Positions 34,971 to 44,390 of a DNA stretch of 64,000 nt are shown here, piece by piece. A program made the position numbers and the translations under genes. Location: positions 62,001 through 126,000 of the forward strand of contig QCNW01000004.1 of assembly GCA_003210025.1 (NCBI GenBank), in the 5' to 3' direction. The notes under the pieces are model-generated. The model saw only the letters and a list, made by a program, of their open reading frames with translations. It was not told the origin of the DNA and ran no database searches. Source of the stretch: Pelagibacteraceae bacterium AG-426-M19. Lineage in GTDB: Bacteria; Pseudomonadota; Alphaproteobacteria; Pelagibacterales; Pelagibacteraceae. How positions within the stretch are numbered: position 1 is the stretch's first letter; every line of letters begins with the position of its first letter.

Positions 34971-35456
34971 ATGAGCTTAATAAGATTTTTCAAAACAATT
35001 TTTATGATTGATTTTTTAACAGGATTAATCATGGCAATAAAAGAGATATTTAAACCAAAAAAAACAATTAACTATCCATTTGAAAAAGGTTCAATTAGTC
35101 CTAGAGCAAGAGGAGAACATGCGCTAAGAAGATATCCAAATGGTGAGGAGAGATGTATTGCTTGTAAACTATGTGAAGCTGTTTGTCCTGCTCAGGCTAT
35201 AACAATAGAGTCTAGCGAGAGAGAAGATGGAAGTAGAAAAACTACTCGTTATGATATTGATATGTTAAAATGTATTTATTGTGGTTTGTGCGAACAATCT
35301 TGTCCAGTTGATGCGATTGTGCAAGGTCCAAATTTTGAATTTGCTACAGAAACAAGAGAAGAACTTTACTATAACAAAGAAAAGTTGTTAGAGAATGGAG
35401 ATAGATGGGAGAATATTTTAGCAGCAAATATTAATGCTGATAGCTCCCACAGATAA
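34971..35456 (+). CDS. nuoI: NADH-quinone oxidoreductase subunit I
   Basis: From the ATG at 34971 the product is 161 residues and holds two [4Fe-4S] clusters, N6a and N6b. Ligands are Cys62, 65, 68 and 72 in [17 protein letters not shown] and Cys101, 104, 107 and 111 in [17 protein letters not shown] longer reading from 34947 would overlap nuoH and add eight unrelated residues, so it is rejected. The Pro after each fourth Cys is conserved. Confidence 0.97.
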   Translation: MSLIRFFKTIFMIDFLTGLIMAIKEIFKPKKTINYPFEKGSISPRARGEHALRRYPNGEERCIACKLCEAVCPAQAITIESSEREDGSRKTTRYDIDMLKCIYCGLCEQSCPVDAIVQGPNFEFATETREELYYNKEKLLENGDRWENILAANINADSSHR

Positions 35457-35459
35457 TCA

Positions 35460-36092
35460 ATGATTGCTCACGCAATAGTCTTTTATATATTTTCACTGAT
35501 TGCAATTGTCTCTGCAATTATGGTAACTGTTTCAAAAAACACAGTTAATTCAGTTTTTTTTTTAATATTGGACTTTATTAGTATTTCTTGCTTATTCATC
35601 ATGATTGGTGCCGAATTTTTAGGAATGATAATGCTTATTGTGTACGTTGGAGCAGTGGCAGTACTATTTTTATTTGTTGTTATGATGTTAAATGTGGCTC
35701 AACAAAAAAATGAATGGTTTAATTCTAGTGGAAGAAGTTCCCATATTCCAGTTGGTCTATTAGTAAGTATAATCATATTTTTTGAATTAATTATTGTTAT
35801 AGGTGGATGGAAATATAAACCAGATTTGTTAGATTCAATTGCGATTGAAATAAATACTGACTTAACAAATACTCAATCTTTAGGAAGCGTTATATATACT
35901 GATTATATTCATTTGTTTCAATTATCTGGAATGGTTTTATTGGTAGCCATGATTGGAGCAATTGTATTGACATTCAGACAAAGATCTGGAGTAAAAAGAC
36001 AAAGTTATTTCAAACAAATATCAAGAGATAGAAAAGATGGTATTGAATTAGTTGATGTTGAAAATAATAAAGGAGTGAAAATAGATGCTTAG
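35460..36092 (+). CDS. nuoJ: NADH-quinone oxidoreductase subunit J
   Basis: This 210-residue membrane subunit has five helices. The conserved third helix contains [28 protein letters not shown], with the pi-bulge region important for coupling. The C-terminal tail is polar. An eight-base overlap joins it to nuoK, whose ribosome site AAAGGAG lies within the end of this gene at 36069-36075. Confidence 0.96.
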   Translation: MIAHAIVFYIFSLIAIVSAIMVTVSKNTVNSVFFLILDFISISCLFIMIGAEFLGMIMLIVYVGAVAVLFLFVVMMLNVAQQKNEWFNSSGRSSHIPVGLLVSIIIFFELIIVIGGWKYKPDLLDSIAIEINTDLTNTQSLGSVIYTDYIHLFQLSGMVLLVAMIGAIVLTFRQRSGVKRQSYFKQISRDRKDGIELVDVENNKGVKIDA

Positions 36093-36396
36093 CATTGGAC
36101 TTGGTCATTATTTAACTCTTGCCGCTATTATATTCACAATTGGTATTGTAGGTATTTTTCTAAATAGAAAAAATATTATCGTTATATTGATGAGTATTGA
36201 ATTAATACTTTTAGCTGTAAATATAAATTTAGTATCTTTTTCTATTTTTATTAACGATCTGAGTGGCCAGGTTTTCACATTATTCATATTAACAGTGGCT
36301 GCAGCTGAGGCCGCAATAGGACTTGCAATTATTGTGGTTTATTACAGAAACTCAGGGACAATAAGAGTTGAAGAAATCGACAGATTGAAAGGGTAA
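36085..36396 (+). CDS. nuoK: NADH-quinone oxidoreductase subunit K
   Basis: This 103-residue three-helix subunit carries the two membrane glutamates used in proton transfer, seen in [16 protein letters not shown] and in [13 protein letters not shown]. Length and order are standard. A strong Shine-Dalgarno AAAGGAG nine bases upstream supports the ATG at 36085. Confidence 0.97.
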   Translation: MLSIGLGHYLTLAAIIFTIGIVGIFLNRKNIIVILMSIELILLAVNINLVSFSIFINDLSGQVFTLFILTVAAAEAAIGLAIIVVYYRNSGTIRVEEIDRLKG

Positions 36397-38310
36397 ATGG
36401 AATACTTAATATTATTTTTACCTTTGATAGGTTCAATCATATCGGGTTTCTTTGGCAAAACCATTGGTGATAGATTATCGCAATTAATCACTTGTATTTT
36501 GGTTTCTATTTCAGCATTGTTATCTTTGTTCATATTCTTTAAAGTTGTTTCATCAGGATATGAGCATAATGCAATTATCGCAACTTGGATAAATTCAGGA
36601 TCTTTAAATGTAAATTGGTCAATTAAAGTTGATGCACTTTCTGCAGTAATGTTAGTTGTAGTTACTCTAGTTTCATCCTTAGTTCATATTTATTCTGTTG
36701 GTTACATGTCTCATGACCCACATAAACCAAGATTCATGTCCTATTTATCATTATTTACATTCGCTATGTTAACCTTAGTAACATCAGATAATTTTTTGCA
36801 ATTATTTTTCGGATGGGAAGGAGTTGGTCTTTGCTCTTACTTTTTAATTGGTTTTTGGTTTAAAAAAGAAACTGCTAATGCTGCTGCTATTAAGGCTTTT
36901 ATAGTAAATAGAGTTGGGGACTTTGGTTTTGCATTAGGTATTTTTTTAATATTTTATATTTTTGGCACAGTAAATTACGACGAAGTTTTTCTTAAAATAC
37001 CTGAAATTATAGATCAAAAAATAAATTTTCTATCTTTTGAATTTTATACAATAGATTTAATTTGTTTATTACTTTTTATTGGGGCAATGGGAAAGTCAGC
37101 TCAATTTTTGCTTCATACATGGTTACCAGATGCTATGGAAGGTCCAACACCGGTATCCGCATTAATTCATGCAGCCACAATGGTAACTGCGGGAGTTTTT
37201 TTAGTAGTTAGATGTTCTCCAATTTATGAGTATTCAGAATTAGCTTTGTCTGTAATCACATTAGTTGGAATGACTACAGCTTTTTTCGCAGCTACAGTCG
37301 CCTTAGTACAAACAGATATAAAAAAAATTATTGCTTATTCAACATGTAGTCAATTGGGATACATGTTTTTTGCAGCAGGTGTAGGTGCATATAATGTTGC
37401 AATGTTTCATTTATTTACACATGCTTTTTTTAAAGCTTTACTTTTCTTAGGCTCTGGATCAGTAATTCATTCATTTAAAGATGAACAAGATGTTAATAAG
37501 ATGGGAGGAGTATTTAAAAAATTACCCTACACTTATGCATTAATGGTTGTTGGCACTTTAGCTTTAACAGGATTTCCTTTCTTATCAGGTTTTTATTCTA
37601 AAGATGCAATAATTGAATTTGCTTATATAAGTGAAACAAAATTTGGAATTTACGCTGCTGGTATTGGTGTATTAACTGCTGTAATGACTTCTATATACTC
37701 ATGGAGATTAATATTTAAAACTTTTCATGGAGATTATAAAAATAAAGATCTTAGTATTGATACAATGCATGAGTCTCCATTAAGCATGATGTTACCTTTA
37801 GTATTATTATCCGTTGGAGCAATTTTTTCAGGATTTTTATTTAAAGAATTATTTATCGGTCATGATACAATGTATAATTTTTGGGGAGAGTCTATAAAAT
37901 TTCTAGAACCGTTAGGAAAAGAACATCCTCCAACCTGGTTTTTATTTTTAACTCCTACATTAGTAGTTCTAACAATTCCATTGTCATATTATCTATTTGT
38001 TAAAAATACTAAAATTGTAAATGAAATAGTTTCTATAAACATGCCAGTTTACATTTTTCTCCAAAAAAAATGGTATTTTGATGAATTATATGATCAAATC
38101 TTTATTAAACCTTCAAAAAGTTTTGGAATATTTCTTTGGAAAAAAATTGATGGATTAATAATCGATAAATTTGGACCTGATGGAATTTCAAATTTGGTAA
38201 AACTTTTTTCGTTTAAAGCAGTAAAGTTTCAATCAGGTTATATTTATCAGTATGCCTTTATAATGCTTCTAGGTTTTTCAATTCTATTAACTTTATTAAT
38301 AGTAAAATAA
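36397..38310 (+). CDS. nuoL: NADH-quinone oxidoreductase subunit L
   Basis: This 637-residue antiporter-like subunit is the distal proton pump with the long lateral helix near its C-terminus. Landmarks include MLVVVTLVSSLVHIYSVGYM, LFFGWEGVGLCSYFLIGFW, LLHTWLPDAMEGPTPVSALI and GSVIHSF. The discontinuous-helix lysines and the glutamate in WEG are present. It abuts nuoK directly. Confidence 0.97.
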   Translation: MEYLILFLPLIGSIISGFFGKTIGDRLSQLITCILVSISALLSLFIFFKVVSSGYEHNAIIATWINSGSLNVNWSIKVDALSAVMLVVVTLVSSLVHIYSVGYMSHDPHKPRFMSYLSLFTFAMLTLVTSDNFLQLFFGWEGVGLCSYFLIGFWFKKETANAAAIKAFIVNRVGDFGFALGIFLIFYIFGTVNYDEVFLKIPEIIDQKINFLSFEFYTIDLICLLLFIGAMGKSAQFLLHTWLPDAMEGPTPVSALIHAATMVTAGVFLVVRCSPIYEYSELALSVITLVGMTTAFFAATVALVQTDIKKIIAYSTCSQLGYMFFAAGVGAYNVAMFHLFTHAFFKALLFLGSGSVIHSFKDEQDVNKMGGVFKKLPYTYALMVVGTLALTGFPFLSGFYSKDAIIEFAYISETKFGIYAAGIGVLTAVMTSIYSWRLIFKTFHGDYKNKDLSIDTMHESPLSMMLPLVLLSVGAIFSGFLFKELFIGHDTMYNFWGESIKFLEPLGKEHPPTWFLFLTPTLVVLTIPLSYYLFVKNTKIVNEIVSINMPVYIFLQKKWYFDELYDQIFIKPSKSFGIFLWKKIDGLIIDKFGPDGISNLVKLFSFKAVKFQSGYIYQYAFIMLLGFSILLTLLIVK

Positions 38311-38311
38311 T

Positions 38312-39808
38312 ATGAATTTTCCAATTCTATCATCATTAATTTTACTTCCAACAATAGGAGCTTTATTTATTTTTTTTGTTAGATCGTCTAATTCTCAATA
38401 TCAAAGTAGCAAATATGTTGCCCTTTTTATAACTTTAGCTAATTTTTTCTTGTCTTTATATCTCTGGATTATTTTTGATAAATCTATAGTTGACTTTCAG
38501 TTTGTTGAAGAAAGAGAATGGATTTCAGGATTTGTTAATTACAAAGTAGGAGTAGATGGGATATCAATTTTATTTATTTTACTTACAACATTCATTACTC
38601 CAATTTGTGTCATAACTGTAAATGCAACTATTAAAAATAGATTAAAAGATTTTTTAATAGCAATCTTGATACTTGAAACATTTATGATTGGTGTCTTTTG
38701 CTCGTTGGACTTAGTTGTATTTTATTTATTTTTTGAGGCTGGTCTTATTCCAATGTTTTTAATTATTGGTATATGGGGTGGAGAAAGAAGAGTTTATTCA
38801 GCATTTAAATTCTTTTTATATACTTTGCTAGGTTCAGTTTTAATGCTGGTTGCTATTATATCAATATATTGGATAACTGGTACAACAGATGTCATTAAGT
38901 TATACGAATTGGGTATAGACGCTAAGTACCAAAATTTATTATGGCTAGCATTTTTTAGTTCCTTTGCTGTTAAAACACCAATGTGGCCAGTGCATACATG
39001 GTTACCAGATGCTCATGTAGAGGCACCAACTGCTGGTTCAGTTTTGCTAGCTGCAATACTTTTAAAAATGGCTGGATACGGATTTATAAGGTTTTCTCTA
39101 GGTTTGTTTCCAGATGCTTCATTATATTTTGTACCTTTAGTTTATGCACTTAGTTTGATAGCGATTATTTATACATCACTAGTAGCCTTAATGCAGGAAG
39201 ATATGAAAAAACTAATAGCTTATTCGTCCGTAGCTCATATGGGATTTGTAACACTAGGTATTTTCACAATGACACAGCAAGGAATAGAAGGAAGTATTTT
39301 CCAAATGATAAGTCATGGTTTGGTATCTGCAGCACTATTTTTATGTGTTGGAGTTGTTTACGATAGACTTCATACAAGACTAATAAATAGATATGGAGGC
39401 TTAGTTTCTATAATGCCAAAGTACGCAATAGTTTTTATGGTTTTTACTTTAGGAGCCCTTGGATTACCCGGAACAAGTGGCTTTATTGGTGAATTTTTAG
39501 TTTTAATGGGTGCATTTAAAAAGAATATACTTGTAGCAACGATTGCAAGTCTAGGAGTGATCTTGGGGGCGGCATATATGCTTTGGTTATATAAGAGAAT
39601 TATCTTTGGAAAATTAATTAATGACGATGTAAAAAAAATGGTTGATTTAAAAAGATTTGAAATTGTTACATTATGGCTTTTAGTATTACCAATTATATTT
39701 TTTGGTTTTTATCCAGAACCTTTGATTAACTCTATAGAAGTATCAGTTGCAAATATGATAGATATGAATGATTTAGACAAGATTAATAAATTAGCATTAG
39801 GCGAATAA
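38312..39808 (+). CDS. nuoM: NADH-quinone oxidoreductase subunit M
   Basis: This 498-residue antiporter-like subunit has about 14 helices, the FYLFFEAGLIPMFLIIGIWG helix with its key glutamate, PVHTWLPDAHVEAPTAGSVL, and YSSVAHMGFVTLG. It forms the middle proton channel between NuoL and NuoN. It follows nuoL after one base and overlaps nuoN by one. Confidence 0.97.
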   Translation: MNFPILSSLILLPTIGALFIFFVRSSNSQYQSSKYVALFITLANFFLSLYLWIIFDKSIVDFQFVEEREWISGFVNYKVGVDGISILFILLTTFITPICVITVNATIKNRLKDFLIAILILETFMIGVFCSLDLVVFYLFFEAGLIPMFLIIGIWGGERRVYSAFKFFLYTLLGSVLMLVAIISIYWITGTTDVIKLYELGIDAKYQNLLWLAFFSSFAVKTPMWPVHTWLPDAHVEAPTAGSVLLAAILLKMAGYGFIRFSLGLFPDASLYFVPLVYALSLIAIIYTSLVALMQEDMKKLIAYSSVAHMGFVTLGIFTMTQQGIEGSIFQMISHGLVSAALFLCVGVVYDRLHTRLINRYGGLVSIMPKYAIVFMVFTLGALGLPGTSGFIGEFLVLMGAFKKNILVATIASLGVILGAAYMLWLYKRIIFGKLINDDVKKMVDLKRFEIVTLWLLVLPIIFFGFYPEPLINSIEVSVANMIDMNDLDKINKLALGE

Positions 39809-41223
39809 TGGAAAATCTACAACTTATAATTCCAGAGTTATTTATATCTATAATGATTATGTTTTTATTAATATTTGGGGTATTTAAGAAAAATAGCTCT
39901 CAACTAGTTTATAATTTAACAACAGTAACTTTAGTTGCTACTTTAGCATTAATAATTAATTTAGACACGCAAATTCAATCATCATTATTCAATAATAGTT
40001 ACAATATAGATAGTTTAGCTAGATTTATGAAAATTCTTTTAGTTTTGTCTGGGATTTTTGTAATGCTGTCATCATCAAAATACATTCAGATTAGTAAAAT
40101 TAGCAAAATTGAATATCCAATTCTTATTTTATGCTCAATCTTAGGTATGATGGTGATGATTAGTTCAAACGATCTTATTGTTTTTTACATGGGATTAGAA
40201 TTGCAATCACTAGCATTATATGTGTTAGCATCATTTAATAGAGATAATTTACTATCAACAGAATCTGGATTAAAATATTTTGTTTTAAGTGCTCTTTCAT
40301 CTGGACTTTTATTATATGGGTGTTCACTTATTTATGGCTTTTCAGAAACGACTAATTTTAATCAAATTATGGTTAATACAAGAGAAATAGAATACGGATT
40401 AACTTTTGGAATAGTATTTATTTTAGTCGGATTAGCTTTTAAAATTTCTGCTGTTCCTTTCCATATGTGGGCACCTGATGTTTATCAAGGTTCACCAACA
40501 TCTGTAACAATCTTTTTCGCATTACTTCCAAAAATTGCTGCATTAACTGTATTTATTAGATTTCTATATATTCCTTTTTATGAATTAGGTGATCAGTGGC
40601 AAATGATAATTATATTTTTGTCTATTGCATCAATGGTATTCGGAGCAGTAGCAGCAATTGGTCAAAAAAATCTAAAAAGACTAATAGCCTACAGTTCAAT
40701 TAGTCATATGGGATACGCACTTGCAGGTTTATCTACAGGTACAACACAAGGTGTGCAGAGCTCTATTACATATATAACAATTTACCTTGTCATGAATTTA
40801 GCATTTTTTTGTTGTTTGTTTATGCTTAAGCGAAACGATGAATATTATGAGAACATAGATGATTTATCGGGTCTTTCAAAGAATCATCCGTTATTGTCAT
40901 TATCATTGCTTGTTGTGCTATTCTCTTTAGCGGGAATACCACCACTGGCTGGTTTTTTTGCAAAATTCTATATTTTTGTGGCTGTTATTAATGAAAAAAT
41001 GTATTTTTTAGCAATAGTTGGACTGCTAGCAACAGTAATCGCTGCTTTTTATTATCTAAGAATAATCAAAATTATATATTTCGATCCAGAAAAAGAAAAA
41101 TTTGAATCGAAACATAATTTAGGTTTAAAATTTACACTAGTAGCATCAACTTTTTTCATTCTTGCTTATTTTATATATCCAAGTGGAATAGTAGATATAA
41201 TTTCACAAATAAATATTAATTAA
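39808..41223 (+). CDS. nuoN: NADH-quinone oxidoreductase subunit N
   Basis: This 471-residue antiporter-like subunit has the FYMGLELQSLALYVLASFNR helix, PFHMWAPDVYQGSPTSVTIF and YSSISHMGYALAGL, matching NuoN. It closes the complex I operon. The stop overlaps the ATG of the biotin ligase gene by one base, so the nuo transcript continues into the next block. Confidence 0.97.
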   Translation: MENLQLIIPELFISIMIMFLLIFGVFKKNSSQLVYNLTTVTLVATLALIINLDTQIQSSLFNNSYNIDSLARFMKILLVLSGIFVMLSSSKYIQISKISKIEYPILILCSILGMMVMISSNDLIVFYMGLELQSLALYVLASFNRDNLLSTESGLKYFVLSALSSGLLLYGCSLIYGFSETTNFNQIMVNTREIEYGLTFGIVFILVGLAFKISAVPFHMWAPDVYQGSPTSVTIFFALLPKIAALTVFIRFLYIPFYELGDQWQMIIIFLSIASMVFGAVAAIGQKNLKRLIAYSSISHMGYALAGLSTGTTQGVQSSITYITIYLVMNLAFFCCLFMLKRNDEYYENIDDLSGLSKNHPLLSLSLLVVLFSLAGIPPLAGFFAKFYIFVAVINEKMYFLAIVGLLATVIAAFYYLRIIKIIYFDPEKEKFESKHNLGLKFTLVASTFFILAYFIYPSGIVDIISQININ

Positions 41224-41741
41224 TGAAACTCAAAATATATTCTTATAAGGTTGTCAAAAGCACTAATGATACAGCAATAAGATTAATCAAACAAAACATA
41301 AAACAAGGTATAGTTACTAGCGATATCCAGACTAATGGAAAAGGACAAAGGGGAAAAAAATGGGTTTCTAGAAGAGGAAATCTTTTTATTTCAATTTTTT
41401 TTCCTATTAGCGAAAGTTTAAATTTAAAAAAAATTACATTTTCAAGTCTTAAAATAATAAAAAATATTTTAAAAAATATTGTTCCATATAAAATCAATAT
41501 TAAACTACCAAATGATTTAAAAATAATGAATAAAAAGGTATGCGGAATTCTTCAAGAAATAATTTATTATAATGAAATTAAATTTCTAATTATTGGAGTA
41601 GGAATTAATATAAAAAGTAGTCCAACAATAAAAGAATATGAAACTACTTATATAAATAAATATAATAATAAAATTAATAAATCTAAAATTTTAAATTTTA
41701 TAAAAAATAATTTCGAAAAAAAATATTCTTATTATGCCTAA
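41223..41741 (+). CDS. birA: Biotin--protein ligase, minimal catalytic-domain form
   Basis: This 172-residue protein has the biotin-binding loop GKGQRGKKWVS (about 39-49), the LFISIFFP strand, and IKLPNDLKIMNKKVCGILQE, which replaces the usual KWPND...K-x-x-GIL(V/I)E block. It attaches biotin to acyl carrier subunits such as AccB. It lacks both the N-terminal DNA-binding domain and the small C-terminal SH3-like domain; ordinary class I ligases are 230-270 residues. The nuoN-birA-coaX-rnj order is standard in alphaproteobacteria and supports the call. Confidence 0.88.
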   Translation: MKLKIYSYKVVKSTNDTAIRLIKQNIKQGIVTSDIQTNGKGQRGKKWVSRRGNLFISIFFPISESLNLKKITFSSLKIIKNILKNIVPYKINIKLPNDLKIMNKKVCGILQEIIYYNEIKFLIIGVGINIKSSPTIKEYETTYINKYNNKINKSKILNFIKNNFEKKYSYYA

Positions 41742-42489
41742 TTTTTATATTATTGGAGATATTGGAAATACAGATATAAAAATCTGCGTTTACAAAAATA
41801 AAAATATTGTCAAAAAAATCAGACTTTCTACAAATAAAGTGAATTTAAATTATTTAAAAAAAAATTTAAATGTTTTGAGAAAATATGATAAAAAATTAAA
41901 ACGTATTTTATTTTGTTCTGTTGTTCCTAGCTGTTATAAGAAAATTAAAAATTATTTTAAATTATATTTTAATACTAATTGTAATGAGTTAAAAAATCTT
42001 AATTTAAGTAAATTATTAACTATAAAAGTTAATAGAAAACAAATTGGTTCTGATCGTTTAGCTAATGCAATATCAGTAATTGACAATAAAAATAATTATA
42101 TTGTAGTAGATTTTGGAACAGCAACTAATTTTGATGTAATCTCAGCAAATAGTTATAACGGAGGGGTAATTGCTCCAGGAATAAATCTATCATTAGAAAA
42201 TTTATCAAAAAAAGCATTTTTAATACCTAATGTAAAATTTAAAAAATCAAATAATGTTGTAGGTAAAAATACTTTAAGTGCAATTAATTCAGGATTTTTC
42301 TTTGGTTATTCTGGTTTGATTGACAATATAATTCATTCCATTATTAAACAAACCAAAAAAAAATATAAAATAATATTTACTGGTGGACTAGCAAAAATGT
42401 TTAAAAATTCTTTAAAACTTAGCGTAAATATAAAGTCTAATTTAACTACTGATGGAGTTTTAAAGGCTGCTATGTATTTAAATAAATGA
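41734..42489 (+). CDS. coaX: Type III pantothenate kinase CoaX
   Basis: This 251-residue kinase has the phosphate loop DIGNTDIKICVY near the N-terminus, GSDRLANAISV, the VDFGTATNFDVIS motif and GGVIAPGINLSLENL. It performs the first committed step of coenzyme A synthesis in the cytosol. The type III form is common in alphaproteobacteria. It overlaps birA by eight bases and rnj by four. Confidence 0.94.
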   Translation: MPNFYIIGDIGNTDIKICVYKNKNIVKKIRLSTNKVNLNYLKKNLNVLRKYDKKLKRILFCSVVPSCYKKIKNYFKLYFNTNCNELKNLNLSKLLTIKVNRKQIGSDRLANAISVIDNKNNYIVVDFGTATNFDVISANSYNGGVIAPGINLSLENLSKKAFLIPNVKFKKSNNVVGKNTLSAINSGFFFGYSGLIDNIIHSIIKQTKKKYKIIFTGGLAKMFKNSLKLSVNIKSNLTTDGVLKAAMYLNK

Positions 42490-44144
42490 AAGAGGAATTA
42501 ATTTTTTGCCCTTTAGGGGGATCTGGAGAAATTGGGATGAACATGAATTTATTCGCCTATGGAAATCCAGATAATAGAAAATGGATAATTGTAGATATAG
42601 GTGTTACTTTTGCAGATGATGCAATTCCTGGAGTTGATTTAATATATCCTGACCCTGGATTTATTGTTGATAAAAAAGATGACTTATTAGGTATTGTTCT
42701 AACACATGCACATGAAGATCATATTGGTGCAATCGCTCATATATGGCCAAAACTAAAATGCAAAATATTTGCTACTCCATTTACATCAGTGTTAATTTCA
42801 GAAAAATTTAAGGAAAAAAAAATTGATGTAACAGGATATCTAGAAGTTGTTCAATTAAACAGCATTGTAGATTTAAGTCCTTTTAAAATAGAATTTGTTA
42901 CATTAACACATTCTATACTAGAACCTAATGGACTAAAAATTGAAACACCTGTAGGAAATATATTACACACTGGTGATTGGAAGTGTGATCCAGATCCATT
43001 AACTGGAGACAATATGAATTCAAAAAGATTAAAGGAAATTGGTGAAGAAGGTGTTTTGACAATGATATGTGACTCAACAAACGTATTTAGTGCAGGAAGA
43101 GCAGGATCAGAGCTCGATGTAAGAAAAAATATGCTAAAGATAATGGAAAGATTAAAGAAAAGAATAATTATTACATCTTTCGCTTCAAATGTAGCTAGAA
43201 TGGAGTCAGTCTTTTATTGTGCAGAAAAAACAGGTAGGCAAATTGCTTTGGTGGGCCGTTCGATGCATAGAATTTATAAAGCTGCTCGGCAATGTGGTTA
43301 CTTGCAAAATGTTATTGAACCACTTGATGCTAGAGATGCAAAAAATATTTCAAGAGAAAAAATTGTTTACTTATGTACTGGTAGCCAAGGAGAACCAATG
43401 GGTGCAATGAACCGTATTTCAAATTATACACATCCAGATGTTTTTGTTGAGAGAGGGGACGCAGTTATATTTTCTTCAAAAATTATTCCAGGTAATGAAA
43501 AAAAATTATACAAACTTCACAATCAATTAGTAAGAGAAGGTATAGAAGTAATTTCTGAAGATAGTGAATTTATTCATGTATCAGGACACCCAAATAGAGA
43601 AGATTTAAAGGATATGTATGACTGGATAAAACCAAGATCTGTTATACCCGTTCATGGTGAACATAGACATATGATTGAACACATAAATTTTGCTAAAGAA
43701 ATGCAAGTACCATATCCTGTTAGAGTAGAAAATGGTGATATAGTTAGAATTTATCCAGGTGATAAACCTGAAGTATATGATAAAGCTCCAAGTGGAAGAC
43801 TTTACGTAGATGGCTCTATAAGTGTTGAAGAAGATGCTCAATCTATCAAAGAAAGAAAAAATTTATCAACCAACGGATTAATAGAAGCAACATTGGTAAT
43901 TACACCTAATGGCAATATTCACAACAAACCTTTATTAACTTTTAGAGGTTTACCTATATATGAAAAAGATGAATTTACATTTAATCTTGAAGAGGAAATT
44001 GAAAAAACAGCAAAAACTTTTTCTTTAAATAACAAAAGACAAGAATCAAATTTAATTGATGCTCTTAAAATAACTTGTAGAAAGTATACAAAAGAAAAAT
44101 TAGGAAAGAGACCTTATACAAATATAAACTTAGTGAGGATTTGA
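42486..44144 (+). CDS. rnj: Ribonuclease J
   Basis: This 552-residue metallo-beta-lactamase/beta-CASP nuclease has the zinc motif HAHEDHIG (74-81), HTGDWKCDP, the CTGSQGEPMGAMNRI block and VHGEHRHM. It acts as a 5'-to-3' exonuclease and endonuclease in RNA decay and processing, where it works alongside or in place of RNase E. The gene place, after coaX and before DUF1467, is a stable alphaproteobacterial arrangement. Confidence 0.95.
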   Translation: MKEELIFCPLGGSGEIGMNMNLFAYGNPDNRKWIIVDIGVTFADDAIPGVDLIYPDPGFIVDKKDDLLGIVLTHAHEDHIGAIAHIWPKLKCKIFATPFTSVLISEKFKEKKIDVTGYLEVVQLNSIVDLSPFKIEFVTLTHSILEPNGLKIETPVGNILHTGDWKCDPDPLTGDNMNSKRLKEIGEEGVLTMICDSTNVFSAGRAGSELDVRKNMLKIMERLKKRIIITSFASNVARMESVFYCAEKTGRQIALVGRSMHRIYKAARQCGYLQNVIEPLDARDAKNISREKIVYLCTGSQGEPMGAMNRISNYTHPDVFVERGDAVIFSSKIIPGNEKKLYKLHNQLVREGIEVISEDSEFIHVSGHPNREDLKDMYDWIKPRSVIPVHGEHRHMIEHINFAKEMQVPYPVRVENGDIVRIYPGDKPEVYDKAPSGRLYVDGSISVEEDAQSIKERKNLSTNGLIEATLVITPNGNIHNKPLLTFRGLPIYEKDEFTFNLEEEIEKTAKTFSLNNKRQESNLIDALKITCRKYTKEKLGKRPYTNINLVRI

Positions 44145-44390
44145 TTGAGTATAACAGGCTCAATAGTTGTATATGTGTGCTTGTGGTGGATAGTTTTTTT
44201 TGCCATTCTACCTATAGATGTTAATCGTGAAAAAAAGGGAAATATAGAGGGTGTTGACCCTGGGGCCCCAGAAAATCCAAAAATAACTAAAAAAATAATT
44301 TATTGTACTTTAATTACGTCTGGTATTTTTATAGTTATATATTTATTAGTAATTAATGAAATTTTAAATTTACGTAACTTTTTAAATTAA
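44145..44390 (+). CDS. DUF1467 family membrane protein
   Basis: This 81-residue protein starts at TTG, immediately after the rnj stop. Two hydrophobic helices flank a loop with DVNREKKGNIEGVDPGAPENP, the family signature (basic residues, then Gly-x-Pro-Gly-x-Pro). The family is found almost only in alphaproteobacteria, typically between rnj and proS. Its function is unknown. The last base of its stop codon is shared with the proS ATG. Confidence 0.87.
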   Translation: MSITGSIVVYVCLWWIVFFAILPIDVNREKKGNIEGVDPGAPENPKITKKIIYCTLITSGIFIVIYLLVINEILNLRNFLN

